Shown piece after piece: positions 9,748 through 17,283 of a DNA stretch of 25,813 bases. The notes below the pieces were generated by a model that was given only the letters and a program-made list of their open reading frames with translations, searched no databases and had not been told where the DNA came from. Both the position numbers and the translations under genes were made by a program. Within the stretch, counting starts at the first letter, position 1. Every line of letters starts with the position of its first letter. Location of the stretch: IMG/VR virus record IMGVR_UViG_3300010151_000140, positions 1-25,813 of that record, one strand, 5' to 3'. This DNA is from a virus.

Positions 9748-12164
9748 CAGTCCACCGCCACGCTAACGCGATAGTCGAGATTCAAAAGTGTCATATACAT
9801 CGGCTGGCTCTGTGTGATTTCAATTTGGCCCTTGTAGTCATACCCAAGGAACGGACCCATCACCTTGGTGCCGGTGAACTTGGTAATGCCCTGATCCAGA
9901 AAATCTTCGCCCAGGGTACGCATCGGTACTTCCGCACCGTTGACCGTGATGTTTTGAGTGTTGTCGAGAATCAGGTTGGCTTTGACGATGCGCTTTTTGT
10001 TTCCGGTCACGGGCCCGGACGGCAACCTTGTCTCGACCGGCATGGTGCGGACCAGCGGAGTCGTCTTCGATGCGCCGGCCAGGGTGTCGGTAAACGTCGG
10101 ATACTCTATACCGATCTCCATATAGGTCGTTGCGACACGGTCGGTCGTAATCTGGTTCGATGCCACCGTTTGATCAGACAGCATGTTGTCATCCGCCACA
10201 ATTTTAACCGTCTGGTCTTCAAGGAAGCTCAAAGAACTGACGGTCGTTGACGCTGGAAGATTACCGGCGGTGGCCGTATATTGAATAGCACAATCGGTGG
10301 TGAAGTCGTTGGAAAACAATTCCAGATAATACACTTCGGTATTGGTGAAATCCGTAACAGCCAGACGGGTGGAGTCAGAAGAAGTGACCGTCAGGTTGTT
10401 TTTACCGATTGCCGCACGAGTAACCGTTATAACATTTGCGGCTGGGTTGGGAGCAGAATAACCAGATAAAGCATTAATACCGAGTACACCGCCAGCACCG
10501 ACCGCAATGTTATCCGCTGTCGATGCATTATCTACTCCTACACTAAATTCATTTGGATCAGTTGTCGGATTTGTTGCTGTGCCTGTCATCGTTGTCGATA
10601 CACCAGCGTTGTCCGTAATTGTGATAGTGGTTCCGACCGCTATATTTTCTGCGTCAGTGACCGTGATGGTGCAAGTTGATTGATCCGGTATGGTCCGTTT
10701 GATCACCGTATAGATCGCCGGGTTGTCAGCGTCTTCCACCTGACAATCCTGGAACTCGCCGTCTGTGGTGAACAAACTGGGCGCAATGACGTTCTGAGAT
10801 CGAAGGATACTAAAAGCAGCGATGGACCCGTCACCGGAATTGGTGATCAGCATCAGGTCACCCTCATCGACATTGGTGCCGCGCCGCATCGTCATCCGTG
10901 TCGGCGTCTGCAACAAATGTGAAGACAGCATACTGATGTCGTTGGACACATAGGAGCCTTCAACATCAGAGAACAGGAACTCACGGATCGCCTTGCCGCC
11001 ACGTTGTAGGTAAAGCGTTCCCCCTTCGGTCGAAACCGGATGGGTGCCCTGCTTCGATCCACGGGTGGTCATTGGCTTGAATATGAAACTGGTCGGCGTA
11101 AGCGGAGAGCCGTCCACTTGTGGGCAAATAAACTCCGTGCCTGTGGTGAAGATCTGAAGATCACGTCCGGAGAAAACGCCGACAATCGCATTGACCTGGT
11201 TGGTGTCTATGGTTGCCGACATGCCTTCATCATCAAGAACCTGACCTGGGTTGAAATCGAAATAATCGCCAACCCGTGATCCCCAGACGGTACTTGGTAA
11301 AGAATACGATCCGCCGACAATCAACCGGCCTTCGTGGAAAGCGGCCGTCCTCGGCCATTTACGAGTCGCAGACCATGCATCTTCATAACCGGCTTCCAGG
11401 GTCCACTCTCCCGACGCAATCGCATCGGTATTATGAAACGGAACATCCGTGATGGCTTTGACTTCAGTGCCGCTGACATATTCGGTAATCCTTGCCCGTC
11501 CGAAATTGTTGTCGGACTCCACATACTGGTCGACATTGCCGGATGCAAAAACGCTGGAGCCAGCCGTCAAAGTTATGTTGCCGGAAACGGCAGACGGCGT
11601 CAGGGTTGCAGCCGGCTGTGAGGTCGAAAGCGTGAACGCATAACTTGGAATATTGTCCCAGGCTATGTCACTAACCGTCCAGGTTGCGTGATCCGCGCCG
11701 CGCACGATCTTTAGCGGCTTCATGCTTTCTTCAAATAACAGGAGCGTATCGGCACTCTGGGTGTACCAAAGATTTGACAGCCGTGCGGAAGTCAGGCCAT
11801 CAGTAACACCGCTGACACTGGAAGACACATCCAGATAGTCGGTTCCACCAGCGTTGATATTGGTAACTTGAACGCCTTCTTTAAACACCATCATACGGGT
11901 GCCAGAGAACAGCATCATATAGGTTTGGGTAGTCGAAAATGAGAAGGGTATTAACCGCACACCGTTTTCCGGAGTGGCGGCTGATGGAATCGTGTAAACG
12001 TATTTCAGCCCTGGCCGGCGCTCTACACTTCCATGCGGCTTACAGACTACATTTCTTGCACGTTCCAATGCGCTTTCATATTGGCGCAGATCGATACGGC
12101 CACGGAGTTCCGGATTGATTTCACCGACGCTGAAATTGGTCTGGACTTTGACAACCCGTGGCAT
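9747..12164 (-). CDS. Tail tubular protein B (T7 gp12-like nozzle)
   Basis: An 805-residue protein, near the 794 of T7 gp12, which forms the tail nozzle. The N-terminus carries the family signature: QTNFSVGEINPELRGRIDL, then YESALERARNVVCKPHGSVE and RRPGLKYVYTIP. Later landmarks include AAFHEGRLIVGGSYSLPSTV, VWGSRVGDYFDF, LQIFTTGTEFICPQ, LYLQRGGKAIREFLFSD and MTMRRGTNVDEGDLMLI. At about residues 495-606 a Thr/Ala/Asn-rich beta domain (ITVTDAENIAVGTTITITDN, later NVITVTRAAIGKNNLTVTSS) interrupts the segment that otherwise reads AIYTVIKRTI...EVYYLELFS. It starts seven bases after the gp11-like gene. Confidence in the family is high; the inserted domain is discussed as a finding. Confidence 0.95.
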   Translation of the reverse strand: MPRVVKVQTNFSVGEINPELRGRIDLRQYESALERARNVVCKPHGSVERRPGLKYVYTIPSAATPENGVRLIPFSFSTTQTYMMLFSGTRMMVFKEGVQVTNINAGGTDYLDVSSSVSGVTDGLTSARLSNLWYTQSADTLLLFEESMKPLKIVRGADHATWTVSDIAWDNIPSYAFTLSTSQPAATLTPSAVSGNITLTAGSSVFASGNVDQYVESDNNFGRARITEYVSGTEVKAITDVPFHNTDAIASGEWTLEAGYEDAWSATRKWPRTAAFHEGRLIVGGSYSLPSTVWGSRVGDYFDFNPGQVLDDEGMSATIDTNQVNAIVGVFSGRDLQIFTTGTEFICPQVDGSPLTPTSFIFKPMTTRGSKQGTHPVSTEGGTLYLQRGGKAIREFLFSDVEGSYVSNDISMLSSHLLQTPTRMTMRRGTNVDEGDLMLITNSGDGSIAAFSILRSQNVIAPSLFTTDGEFQDCQVEDADNPAIYTVIKRTIPDQSTCTITVTDAENIAVGTTITITDNAGVSTTMTGTATNPTTDPNEFSVGVDNASTADNIAVGAGGVLGINALSGYSAPNPAANVITVTRAAIGKNNLTVTSSDSTRLAVTDFTNTEVYYLELFSNDFTTDCAIQYTATAGNLPASTTVSSLSFLEDQTVKIVADDNMLSDQTVASNQITTDRVATTYMEIGIEYPTFTDTLAGASKTTPLVRTMPVETRLPSGPVTGNKKRIVKANLILDNTQNITVNGAEVPMRTLGEDFLDQGITKFTGTKVMGPFLGYDYKGQIEITQSQPMYMTLLNLDYRVSVAVD

Positions 12165-12170
12165 GTCACA

Positions 12171-12800
12171 TCAACTCAACGTCAAGCGTGTATCGATTAA
12201 AGGATAATCTCCGATGAAGGTAGTGCCGCTGCCCATGCCGTCCGTGGCGGCGGCTTGGCGAAAGTGTCCACCCCTGCCACCTTCGACGGGGTTACCAAAG
12301 GCAATCCGCTCCCAATGCTGGGCCTTGGACATCTGATCAGTGACCGGCTCCGCGATGTGCATCGCTACGGCATATTTAAGCAATTGCACAAAGTACGATG
12401 GCATCTCCGCTTCCAGAGGACGTTTCTGATAGTCCACCGTGATCGCTGCTTGGTCGGTCAGGATTTCACCTTGATAGACTTCCCAGCCGGAAGTTATCGG
12501 GTTAGCTCCCACAGCGGAGGAATTAAATACTGCCCGTGGAACTTTGGTGATGGCATCCGAAGGCATCGGATAAGCGTATGACCACTCATTAATCGGGGTT
12601 GTTGATGATCTTGCCAGATCCACTTTCGCCAGTGAAAAACTCCACGGGTACATTGTAATGCACATATCGCGGATGTCTGGATACAGTTCCGAACAGACGT
12701 TTGCCTGGACCGTACCGTCTGCAAAAGAGGAAATGGTGTTCTCTCCAAGAAGGGTCAGAGCGTGGCTGCAAATGGTTACATCTGTATCATTTACTGCCAC
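12171..12800 (-). CDS. Tail tubular protein A (T7 gp11-like adaptor)
   Basis: A 209-residue protein (T7 gp11 has 196) that in T7 forms the ring joining portal and nozzle. Signature features are CSHALTLLGENTISSFADGT, VCSELYPDIRDMCITMYPWS, FSLAKVDLARSS, then AYPMPSDAITKVPRAVF and YFVQLLKYAVAMHIAEPVTD. The start is GTG at 12800, set by GGGAG seven bases upstream; no ATG fits as well. It is the first gene after the strong terminator at 12813-12864, so it is expressed by readthrough or from a promoter I cannot identify. Confidence 0.95.
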   Translation of the reverse strand: MAVNDTDVTICSHALTLLGENTISSFADGTVQANVCSELYPDIRDMCITMYPWSFSLAKVDLARSSTTPINEWSYAYPMPSDAITKVPRAVFNSSAVGANPITSGWEVYQGEILTDQAAITVDYQKRPLEAEMPSYFVQLLKYAVAMHIAEPVTDQMSKAQHWERIAFGNPVEGGRGGHFRQAAATDGMGSGTTFIGDYPLIDTRLTLS

Positions 12801-12812
12801 GCTTCATCTCCC

Positions 12813-12864
12813 AAAAAAAACCAGCGAAGGGGGAAAAAGGAGAGGAAAAAAACCTTCGCTGGTT
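12813..12864 (-). terminator. Rho-independent terminator after the capsid genes
   Basis: A perfect 12-bp inverted repeat, AACCAGCGAAGG (minus strand 12864-12853) and CCTTCGCTGGTT (12830-12819), encloses a 22-base pyrimidine-rich loop. On the minus strand the second arm runs into eight T residues (12820-12813). The plus strand has no T run after its arm, so it acts only on minus-strand transcription. It sits between the small gene after the capsid and the gp11-like gene, the position of the phi terminator downstream of T7 gene 10. There it would favour high capsid expression over tail genes. Confidence 0.93.
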
Positions 12865-12872
12865 CATGCCAC

Positions 12873-13148
12873 CTAGTCAGTATCGGTCTCAGTGATAGCA
12901 AGGCCGTCACTGACATCGACTACGCCGGAAGCATTCGACAGAACACTGACGATGTGTGCGGTTGGCGTGTTCGAGTCCACCACAAAGATGATGTCACGCA
13001 CGTTGAACAGGGTTGACGCATTGTTAAAATACGCAGCGGTGTTCACCGTGGCAATCGCATCGGCTGATGTGTAAGACCAAACCTGGGGTGCTGCCCCAGC
13101 TTTGCCCCCTCCGCCGATTAATTGAAGTCCGTCTTTAGAATAAGCCAT
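12873..13148 (-). CDS. Small structural protein following the capsid gene
   Basis: A 91-residue protein starting at ATG 13148 with TAGGAG seven bases upstream, ten bases after the capsid stop. It opens MAYSKDGLQLIGGGGKAGAA, then PQVWSYTSADAIATVNTAAY, DIIFVVDSNTPTAHIVSV and VVDVSDGLAITETDTD. I associate small proteins with this opening with the position just after the major capsid gene in podovirus-type phages. It has the look of a beta-rich decoration or head-associated protein: high Ser/Thr/Val/Ala, no cysteine, acidic end. It shares the strong expression unit of the capsid, closed by the terminator eight bases downstream. Function is inferred from position. Confidence 0.82.
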   Translation of the reverse strand: MAYSKDGLQLIGGGGKAGAAPQVWSYTSADAIATVNTAAYFNNASTLFNVRDIIFVVDSNTPTAHIVSVLSNASGVVDVSDGLAITETDTD

Positions 13149-13158
13149 TGATAATCTC

Positions 13159-13998
13159 CTACTCTCTGGCCGTTATCGTAACGCAACCATTCGCATCGAC
13201 TGCGATGGCTCCGGCCGACAAGACTACGTTGGTCAGCCAGGAAATCCGCTCCGGAACGTAATTGATTTCCGTTTTCGGAGAGATACCTTCGGCGTAACCA
13301 ATTGCAGACTTATGCCAAGCGAAACAGGTCCGGTCATCACTGCCGTCGATAGCAAGACCGCCTTCGTCCATATCGCCAACCATTATCATCTTGAAGCCCA
13401 GGAAATTATCGACGCGCCCGTCCTCCATAGCCTTGTGCATCACATAGTTTTGCGATGCGGCTTTCTCTTCAGTCAGAAGAGCGGCAAGCCCGTCTGCGCT
13501 GATCGCCATATAGCGGTCACCGGAGGGGACGTTTTGACCATTGAGCAAACGGCCAGCCTCTAACACTTTAGCCACGTTTATATTGGTGTTCGATCCGCCA
13601 ATGCTGTTTGCCACCGTTAGCGATGTCGATGATGCCGCAAGAGCATCAAGAACAATCTGGTCGGCTCTGCGCCCGATAGCTTTGCCCAGCGTCTGAACGA
13701 GTTCTTGACGCTCGTCATAATTGACCTTCTGTTGGTCAAATATCGACGTATATTCGGGTGCGGCATAATCGGATAATGTGGCCGTCACGAGACTATGGGT
13801 GACGTTTAACGCTGAGACAGCGGATTGCGGCACTACCACCTGTGCTTGGGCGGATGCCATTTTCGGAAACTGAACCGTGGAGCCTACGACTCCGGTACGG
13901 GTCCGGATCGTGCCAGCGAGTTTTCTTTCGGCCTGATACGCATGATGTACTTCAGCCTCAAATCGCTTCACGAAATTTGTTGACAGACTTGTTGCCAT
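13159..13998 (-). CDS. Major capsid protein
   Basis: A 279-residue protein starting at ATG 13998 with AGAGGATC upstream. Typical features of podovirus coat proteins are visible: an N-terminal FVKRFEAEVHHAYQAERKLA helix, TGVVGSTVQFPKM, SDYAAPEYTSIFDQQKVNYD, RQELVQTLGKAIGRRADQIV, and late strands with FLGFKMIMVGDM, HKSAIGYAEG and NYVPERISWLTNVVLSAGAI. An HK97-like fold is expected for the family but is not shown by sequence alone. It is shorter than T7 gp10A (345). The gene has its own leader with a candidate promoter (14109-14138) and hairpins (14046-14079), follows the scaffold, and ends upstream of a strong terminator, all consistent with the most highly expressed late product. Confidence 0.93.
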   Translation of the reverse strand: MATSLSTNFVKRFEAEVHHAYQAERKLAGTIRTRTGVVGSTVQFPKMASAQAQVVVPQSAVSALNVTHSLVTATLSDYAAPEYTSIFDQQKVNYDERQELVQTLGKAIGRRADQIVLDALAASSTSLTVANSIGGSNTNINVAKVLEAGRLLNGQNVPSGDRYMAISADGLAALLTEEKAASQNYVMHKAMEDGRVDNFLGFKMIMVGDMDEGGLAIDGSDDRTCFAWHKSAIGYAEGISPKTEINYVPERISWLTNVVLSAGAIAVDANGCVTITARE

Positions 13999-14045
13999 TT
14001 TTCGATCCTCTCGATCAAGGTTAAAAATAGTCGCTGAACAGGTAG

Positions 14046-14079
14046 GACTAAATTTTTAGTCGGCTGCTACTAAACCGAC
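14046..14079 (-). promoter_or_regulatory. Hairpin cluster in the capsid mRNA leader
   Basis: Three related short arms lie here: GACTAAA at 14046-14052, TTTAGTC at 14055-14061 and ACTAAA at 14069-14074. The first two form a perfect 7+7 inverted repeat with a two-base centre. The middle arm can pair instead with the third, and GTCGG (14059-14063) can pair with CCGAC (14075-14079). The pairings are mutually exclusive. The cluster lies about 50 bases upstream of the capsid start. A role in mRNA stability, attenuation or protein binding is inference. Confidence 0.5.
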
Positions 14080-14108
14080 CGGCCTCAAGAGAGGGTAGGG
14101 TCAAAAGA

Positions 14109-14138
14109 GTTGTAGGCATAGAACGCTTAAAAAGTCAA
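14109..14138 (-). promoter_or_regulatory. Candidate sigma70-type promoter for the capsid gene
   Basis: Minus strand TTGACT (14138-14133), an 18-base spacer, then TACAAC (14114-14109). It lies just after the stop of the small gene at 14144, in the largest gap of the head block, upstream of the leader hairpins and capsid start. The -35 box matches 5 of 6 consensus bases and the -10 box 4 of 6. Position makes it attractive; strength is uncertain. Confidence 0.45.
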
Positions 14139-14143
14139 GGCGC

Positions 14144-14374
14144 TTAATGCTTTTTATAGGGTTGTGACGTTTCAGTCGTTTTACTATGGCACGAATAGAG
14201 GGATCCCATGTCTTCCACTGCATCGTCATATTCTTCTCGCAGATTATTTATAATGTCTTGGAGAATGTCTGCTCTCCACAGTGGACCCTTTTTATGAAAA
14301 TCGTTGGTGAAGATTACTTCTGCCTCACCGCATTCGCTATCGATCTTAATGTTAAAATATTTCGTTATTGGCAA
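14144..14374 (-). CDS. Small unknown protein between scaffold and capsid (TTG start)
   Basis: A 76-residue protein. The start is TTG at 14374, chosen because a near-perfect Shine-Dalgarno, AGGAGGT (14385-14379), lies five bases upstream of it and no ATG or GTG fits. The gene begins 15 bases after the scaffold stop. The protein reads PITKYFNIKIDSECGEAEV, then VIFTNDFHKKGPLWRADILQ and an acidic helix, IINNLREEYDDAVEDMGSLY, with a polar tail. No membrane segment or known motif is seen. The strong ribosome site with a weak start codon suggests tuned translation. A virion-assembly role is possible from position only. Confidence 0.75.
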   Translation of the reverse strand: MPITKYFNIKIDSECGEAEVIFTNDFHKKGPLWRADILQDIINNLREEYDDAVEDMGSLYSCHSKTTETSQPYKKH

Positions 14375-14389
14375 TTTGACCTCCTGTAA

Positions 14390-15163
14390 TCACTCTCCGT
14401 AATGACGGGTAAACGCATCTGCCACCTTTTTCCGATAGGCGCTGCTTTTGTTGTAATCGGGATGGGCAACCATTTCTCGTAATTCGCTTTCAGTCGGCAT
14501 CGATTCCGTATCCGGTGTACTGTTCACCGGAATATCTTTTTCACCATAATATTGCCGTAATCTGTTCAGCGCACGAATGCCGGCGGCGTTGCCGCCCATG
14601 ATCTTGAACTCTTCAAAATCATCGCCGGTCCAGGCTCCCTGGCGAACCAGACCTTCGGCCCATTTGACCACGCCGTTGGTGATCGCTTCGGCATTCGGAC
14701 CCAGCTTTGCCATTTCGGCATCCATGTCGAACTTTTCTTCCGGAGCCTCAACCGCTTCGGGCATCGTTTCCAGGACCATGCCGACAATCGACTCGAAATC
14801 ATCCTGGGTCAGGCCACGATCCGACGCCATCGACTTGAACTTGGTCATCAGTTCATCATCTGCCGGTATTTTTTCACCGACAAATTTCAGATCGTAGGCA
14901 CCGTCTTCCGGCGCTTCGTGTTTGCCGTTTCGGAGCTTCTTGTAAAGTTCCTGTTGGGACTTAGCCAATCCCTTATAGTCGGCTCCTTTGTCTTCATCCC
15001 AGAATCGATCTGGCAACCAATCTGGCCGCTCTCCGGATGCGGCTTTGTCAATGTGGTCAAGCTCCTCCTCATCAACCTCCGCTTCTGGTTCTTCGATCTT
15101 GGCATTGTCCAACAGTCCCTGTGGTTCAGCTTCCGCTTCCTGTGCTTGTGCTTCTTCAGCCAT
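14390..15163 (-). CDS. Capsid assembly scaffolding protein (T7 gp9-like)
   Basis: A 257-residue, very acidic protein. The N-terminus is almost all Glu/Ala/Gln (AEEAQAQEAEAEPQGLL, then EEPEAEVDEEELDHIDKA). The motif RPDWLPDRFWDEDKGADYKG and the following LAKSQQELYKKL are typical of T7-like scaffolds (WLP.KFW d...Y..La.sy.eLekk). The region YDLKFVGEKIPADDELMTKF through DFESIVGMVL is also characteristic. The C-terminus contains MVAHPDYNKSSAYRKKVADA and ends in a basic-aromatic tail. Scaffold binds coat protein during procapsid assembly and then leaves. The start ATG at 15163 overlaps the upstream gene by 8 bases. The order portal, small gene, scaffold, capsid is canonical. Confidence 0.93.
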   Translation of the reverse strand: MAEEAQAQEAEAEPQGLLDNAKIEEPEAEVDEEELDHIDKAASGERPDWLPDRFWDEDKGADYKGLAKSQQELYKKLRNGKHEAPEDGAYDLKFVGEKIPADDELMTKFKSMASDRGLTQDDFESIVGMVLETMPEAVEAPEEKFDMDAEMAKLGPNAEAITNGVVKWAEGLVRQGAWTGDDFEEFKIMGGNAAGIRALNRLRQYYGEKDIPVNSTPDTESMPTESELREMVAHPDYNKSSAYRKKVADAFTRHYGE

Positions 15164-15443
15164 CGCTTGCTCTCTCGCTCCTTAATAAGATTTCCCTGAT
15201 TAAAGTGTTCTGGCCTTCCCGAAAAAAACCGAAATCGGTTGTGTATCCGGGCGCCCAGGACGGCTGGTGCAAAAACGCACCGCACAGCCAATCCAACAAC
15301 CTTTGACCGTCATCGGTCTTGGAAATCCTGGCTATGGACTTGTCCAGTTCCGTTTGAAACTGTTCCGAATTGGGCGGCGGCAACGGGCTTTCGGCGTTGA
15401 CGCCTTCCCAGCCTGGGGTGGTTAAATCGATGATGTCAGCCAT
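15156..15443 (-). CDS. Bbp19-like small phage protein between portal and scaffold
   Basis: A 95-residue protein from ATG 15443; a TTG one codon upstream is a less likely start. The core pattern, I.KTDDGQRLLDWLCGAFLHQP...FGFFREGQNTLIREILLRSE, matches small proteins like Bbp19 of Bordetella phage BPP-1, which also lie beside portal and head genes. In that family a TP.G..vL..L...F.......F....+...GQR.lv.~I pattern is usual. The N-terminus is Pro-rich and probably flexible. It begins 11 bases after the portal stop and overlaps scaffold by 8 bases. The molecular role is not established. Confidence 0.82.
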   Translation of the reverse strand: MADIIDLTTPGWEGVNAESPLPPPNSEQFQTELDKSIARISKTDDGQRLLDWLCGAFLHQPSWAPGYTTDFGFFREGQNTLIREILLRSERASDG

Positions 15444-15454
15444 CAATTAGCCGA

Positions 15455-17014
15455 TCATGCCGCTGGCGGCGGCGGTGCGCCGTCCGGTGGCATCTGTTGC
15501 TGGGCTTGCATCATTTCCCCGATTTGCTGTTCCAGTTGCTGACGCTCTTCATCAGACGTTCTCAAGTCAAGCGGAACGCCCAGCTTGTCGGCAACGTAGT
15601 CAGCCAGCGCATCTTGCTTGATGGTCGATTGCGCCACCGGACCCATTTGGGTGGCGATTTGCGCCCACTGCATGGCGTCTTGAATATCATCCAGGTTTTG
15701 CGCTTTCGCCAACGGCGATACCGGTACGATCTTGACTTCCAACCCGTTGATCTTCAGCGGCAGATTAATCAGGCCCATGTCATCCATGATCTGCATCGAC
15801 CTACGGGTTAGTGGAATCATTGCTTCGGTAATTAGCCGGCCGAAGCTTGATCCCATATTAACCGACAGCATCTTCATTCGCTCGACGATTTCTGTAGCCG
15901 ATCTGGCCGACATGTTATCGGGCGGCAAGCTGTCATCCAGGAGCGTTTGCTTGATCGCCATGCGTAAATCTTGAAGTACAATTTGTGTCAGTTGCAGATC
16001 GCCGGCACGGGGCAACGGTTGCAGGGACGGGCCTCTGGCTCCGCCGTTCGATGCCACCGGGATGATGGCACCAGGGACGATGCGGATCGATTGCGGATTG
16101 AGAACGCCGTCATCAACCGCCGTGAAAATCCCACTGATATTGAGCGAGGCGTTTTTAAGAAGCAGTTCGACGGCCTTGTTCAAGGTGAGGATATCACCCA
16201 GTGCGCTGACCACCGGCCCTCTTCCCATGACCTCGCCGCTGATTTTACTGAACCGGGCGCAGACCCAGGGTGATATGGTCAACTTGCGCTCGACCAGAAC
16301 CATTTCATCGTCATCTTCAGACTTGTAGCAGATGTAATAGCCGTATCCGCCGTCCTTGACATCCAGGATGGTGGACTCTTGCAGATTGACCATTTCCTGT
16401 GGCTTGTCTTCGATCAGACGTTTCAGAACGTCAGGCAGTTCCGCATCGGGCCAGGTCAAGGTGATGTTCTCCGCCGCTATCCGCATTTTACGGAACACGT
16501 TTTCGACCGTGCCTTGCGGCCCTTCTTCCAACGCCACCAGGGTTTGCGGTATGGCCTGGAAGCGTATCGGTTGCAAATCATCACCAGGTTGGATCAACAT
16601 GATGCCGGTGCCGACCGATAAATCTAAAAGAAACTCGCCCATAGCCAGATCGAAATTGGTCTGGCGGATAATGGAGAAAAACTTATCGGTATAATTTTGC
16701 AGACCGGCACGGACTTCGTCTTGAGCCTCTTCCGGGATCTCCGTACCAGGAGCTAGAATCATCCATTCCTTGTCCGGTGGAAACAACCCTGCCTGGATAC
16801 GGTTGGCAAACCGCTGTACCCCGTGGACGGCTGTCGAGTCGAACACCTGGAGATTTTTTACCCTGCCGCCGGTTCCGCCTTCCCAGTAGCCGTCATACAG
16901 ATTACGTTGCGGCAAGGCGTACTGGTAGCATTGCTCATACAGATTACGCCATTGCTCTTTTTTCTGCCACGCCGTCTTGTAGCGTTTGCTGATCTGTTCG
17001 GCTGAAAATTTCAT
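15455..17014 (-). CDS. Portal protein (T7 gp8-like head-tail connector)
   Basis: A 519-residue protein, close to T7 gp8 (536), forming the dodecameric portal through which DNA is packaged and ejected. Landmarks: WRNLYEQCYQYALPQRNLYD, NLQVFDSTAVHGVQRFANRI, QAGLFPPDKEWMIL, LLDLSVGTGIMLIQPGDD, FRKMRIAAENITLTWP, a glycine-rich GGYGYYICYKS strand, ARFSKISGEVMGRGPVVSAL, GDILTLNKAVELLLKNASL and DDSLPPDNMSARSATEIVER. The C-terminus is Gln/Pro/Ala-rich (QQLEQQIGEMMQAQQQMPPD). It starts at ATG 17014, one base into the upstream stop (TGATG). The family assignment is secure. Confidence 0.96.
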   Translation of the reverse strand: MKFSAEQISKRYKTAWQKKEQWRNLYEQCYQYALPQRNLYDGYWEGGTGGRVKNLQVFDSTAVHGVQRFANRIQAGLFPPDKEWMILAPGTEIPEEAQDEVRAGLQNYTDKFFSIIRQTNFDLAMGEFLLDLSVGTGIMLIQPGDDLQPIRFQAIPQTLVALEEGPQGTVENVFRKMRIAAENITLTWPDAELPDVLKRLIEDKPQEMVNLQESTILDVKDGGYGYYICYKSEDDDEMVLVERKLTISPWVCARFSKISGEVMGRGPVVSALGDILTLNKAVELLLKNASLNISGIFTAVDDGVLNPQSIRIVPGAIIPVASNGGARGPSLQPLPRAGDLQLTQIVLQDLRMAIKQTLLDDSLPPDNMSARSATEIVERMKMLSVNMGSSFGRLITEAMIPLTRRSMQIMDDMGLINLPLKINGLEVKIVPVSPLAKAQNLDDIQDAMQWAQIATQMGPVAQSTIKQDALADYVADKLGVPLDLRTSDEERQQLEQQIGEMMQAQQQMPPDGAPPPPAA

Positions 17015-17283
17015 CAGCCGGTGGTTCCTGCCCCGCCTCTTGAGTATGGCGCCGGCCCAAGGGTGGTCTGCGATGGAACACCCAGGAAGGGATTATCGCG
17101 CTGGGCCAGAAGAGCCCGATTGCCGCCGGTACGCCGTGCCCGTTTCCTGGCAGAAATTTCACGTTGGCTTTGTTGCTCACGGGCTTCGATCCGTGCTTCC
17201 TGTTCGCGCTGCGCCTTCAGCATCTCCGGATCTGGTCCGGGTGGTGGTGGTGGTGCTTTTGGAGTTGAAAACAATCCGCCCAT
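17014..17283 (-). CDS. Small Pro/Arg-rich phage protein upstream of portal
   Basis: An 89-residue protein starting at ATG 17283 (TAATG overlap with the gene before) and overlapping portal by one base. It opens MGGLFSTPKAPPPPPGPDPE, continues with a charged helix, MLKAQREQEARIEAREQQSQ, then a basic ARKRARRTGG and a Gly/Pro/Ser tail. The MGGLF...P.PPP opening recurs in small proteins next to portal genes of related phages. It has no cysteine or membrane segment and looks largely disordered or helical. A role in assembly is inferred from position only. Confidence 0.8.
   Translation of the reverse strand: MGGLFSTPKAPPPPPGPDPEMLKAQREQEARIEAREQQSQREISARKRARRTGGNRALLAQRDNPFLGVPSQTTLGPAPYSRGGAGTTG

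Noticed and set aside
9277-10250. Two plus-strand frames of 151 and 174 codons opposite the gp14-like gene and the end of tail tubular protein B
   Set aside because: Both are fully antisense to well supported virion genes, with no credible start signal or domain.
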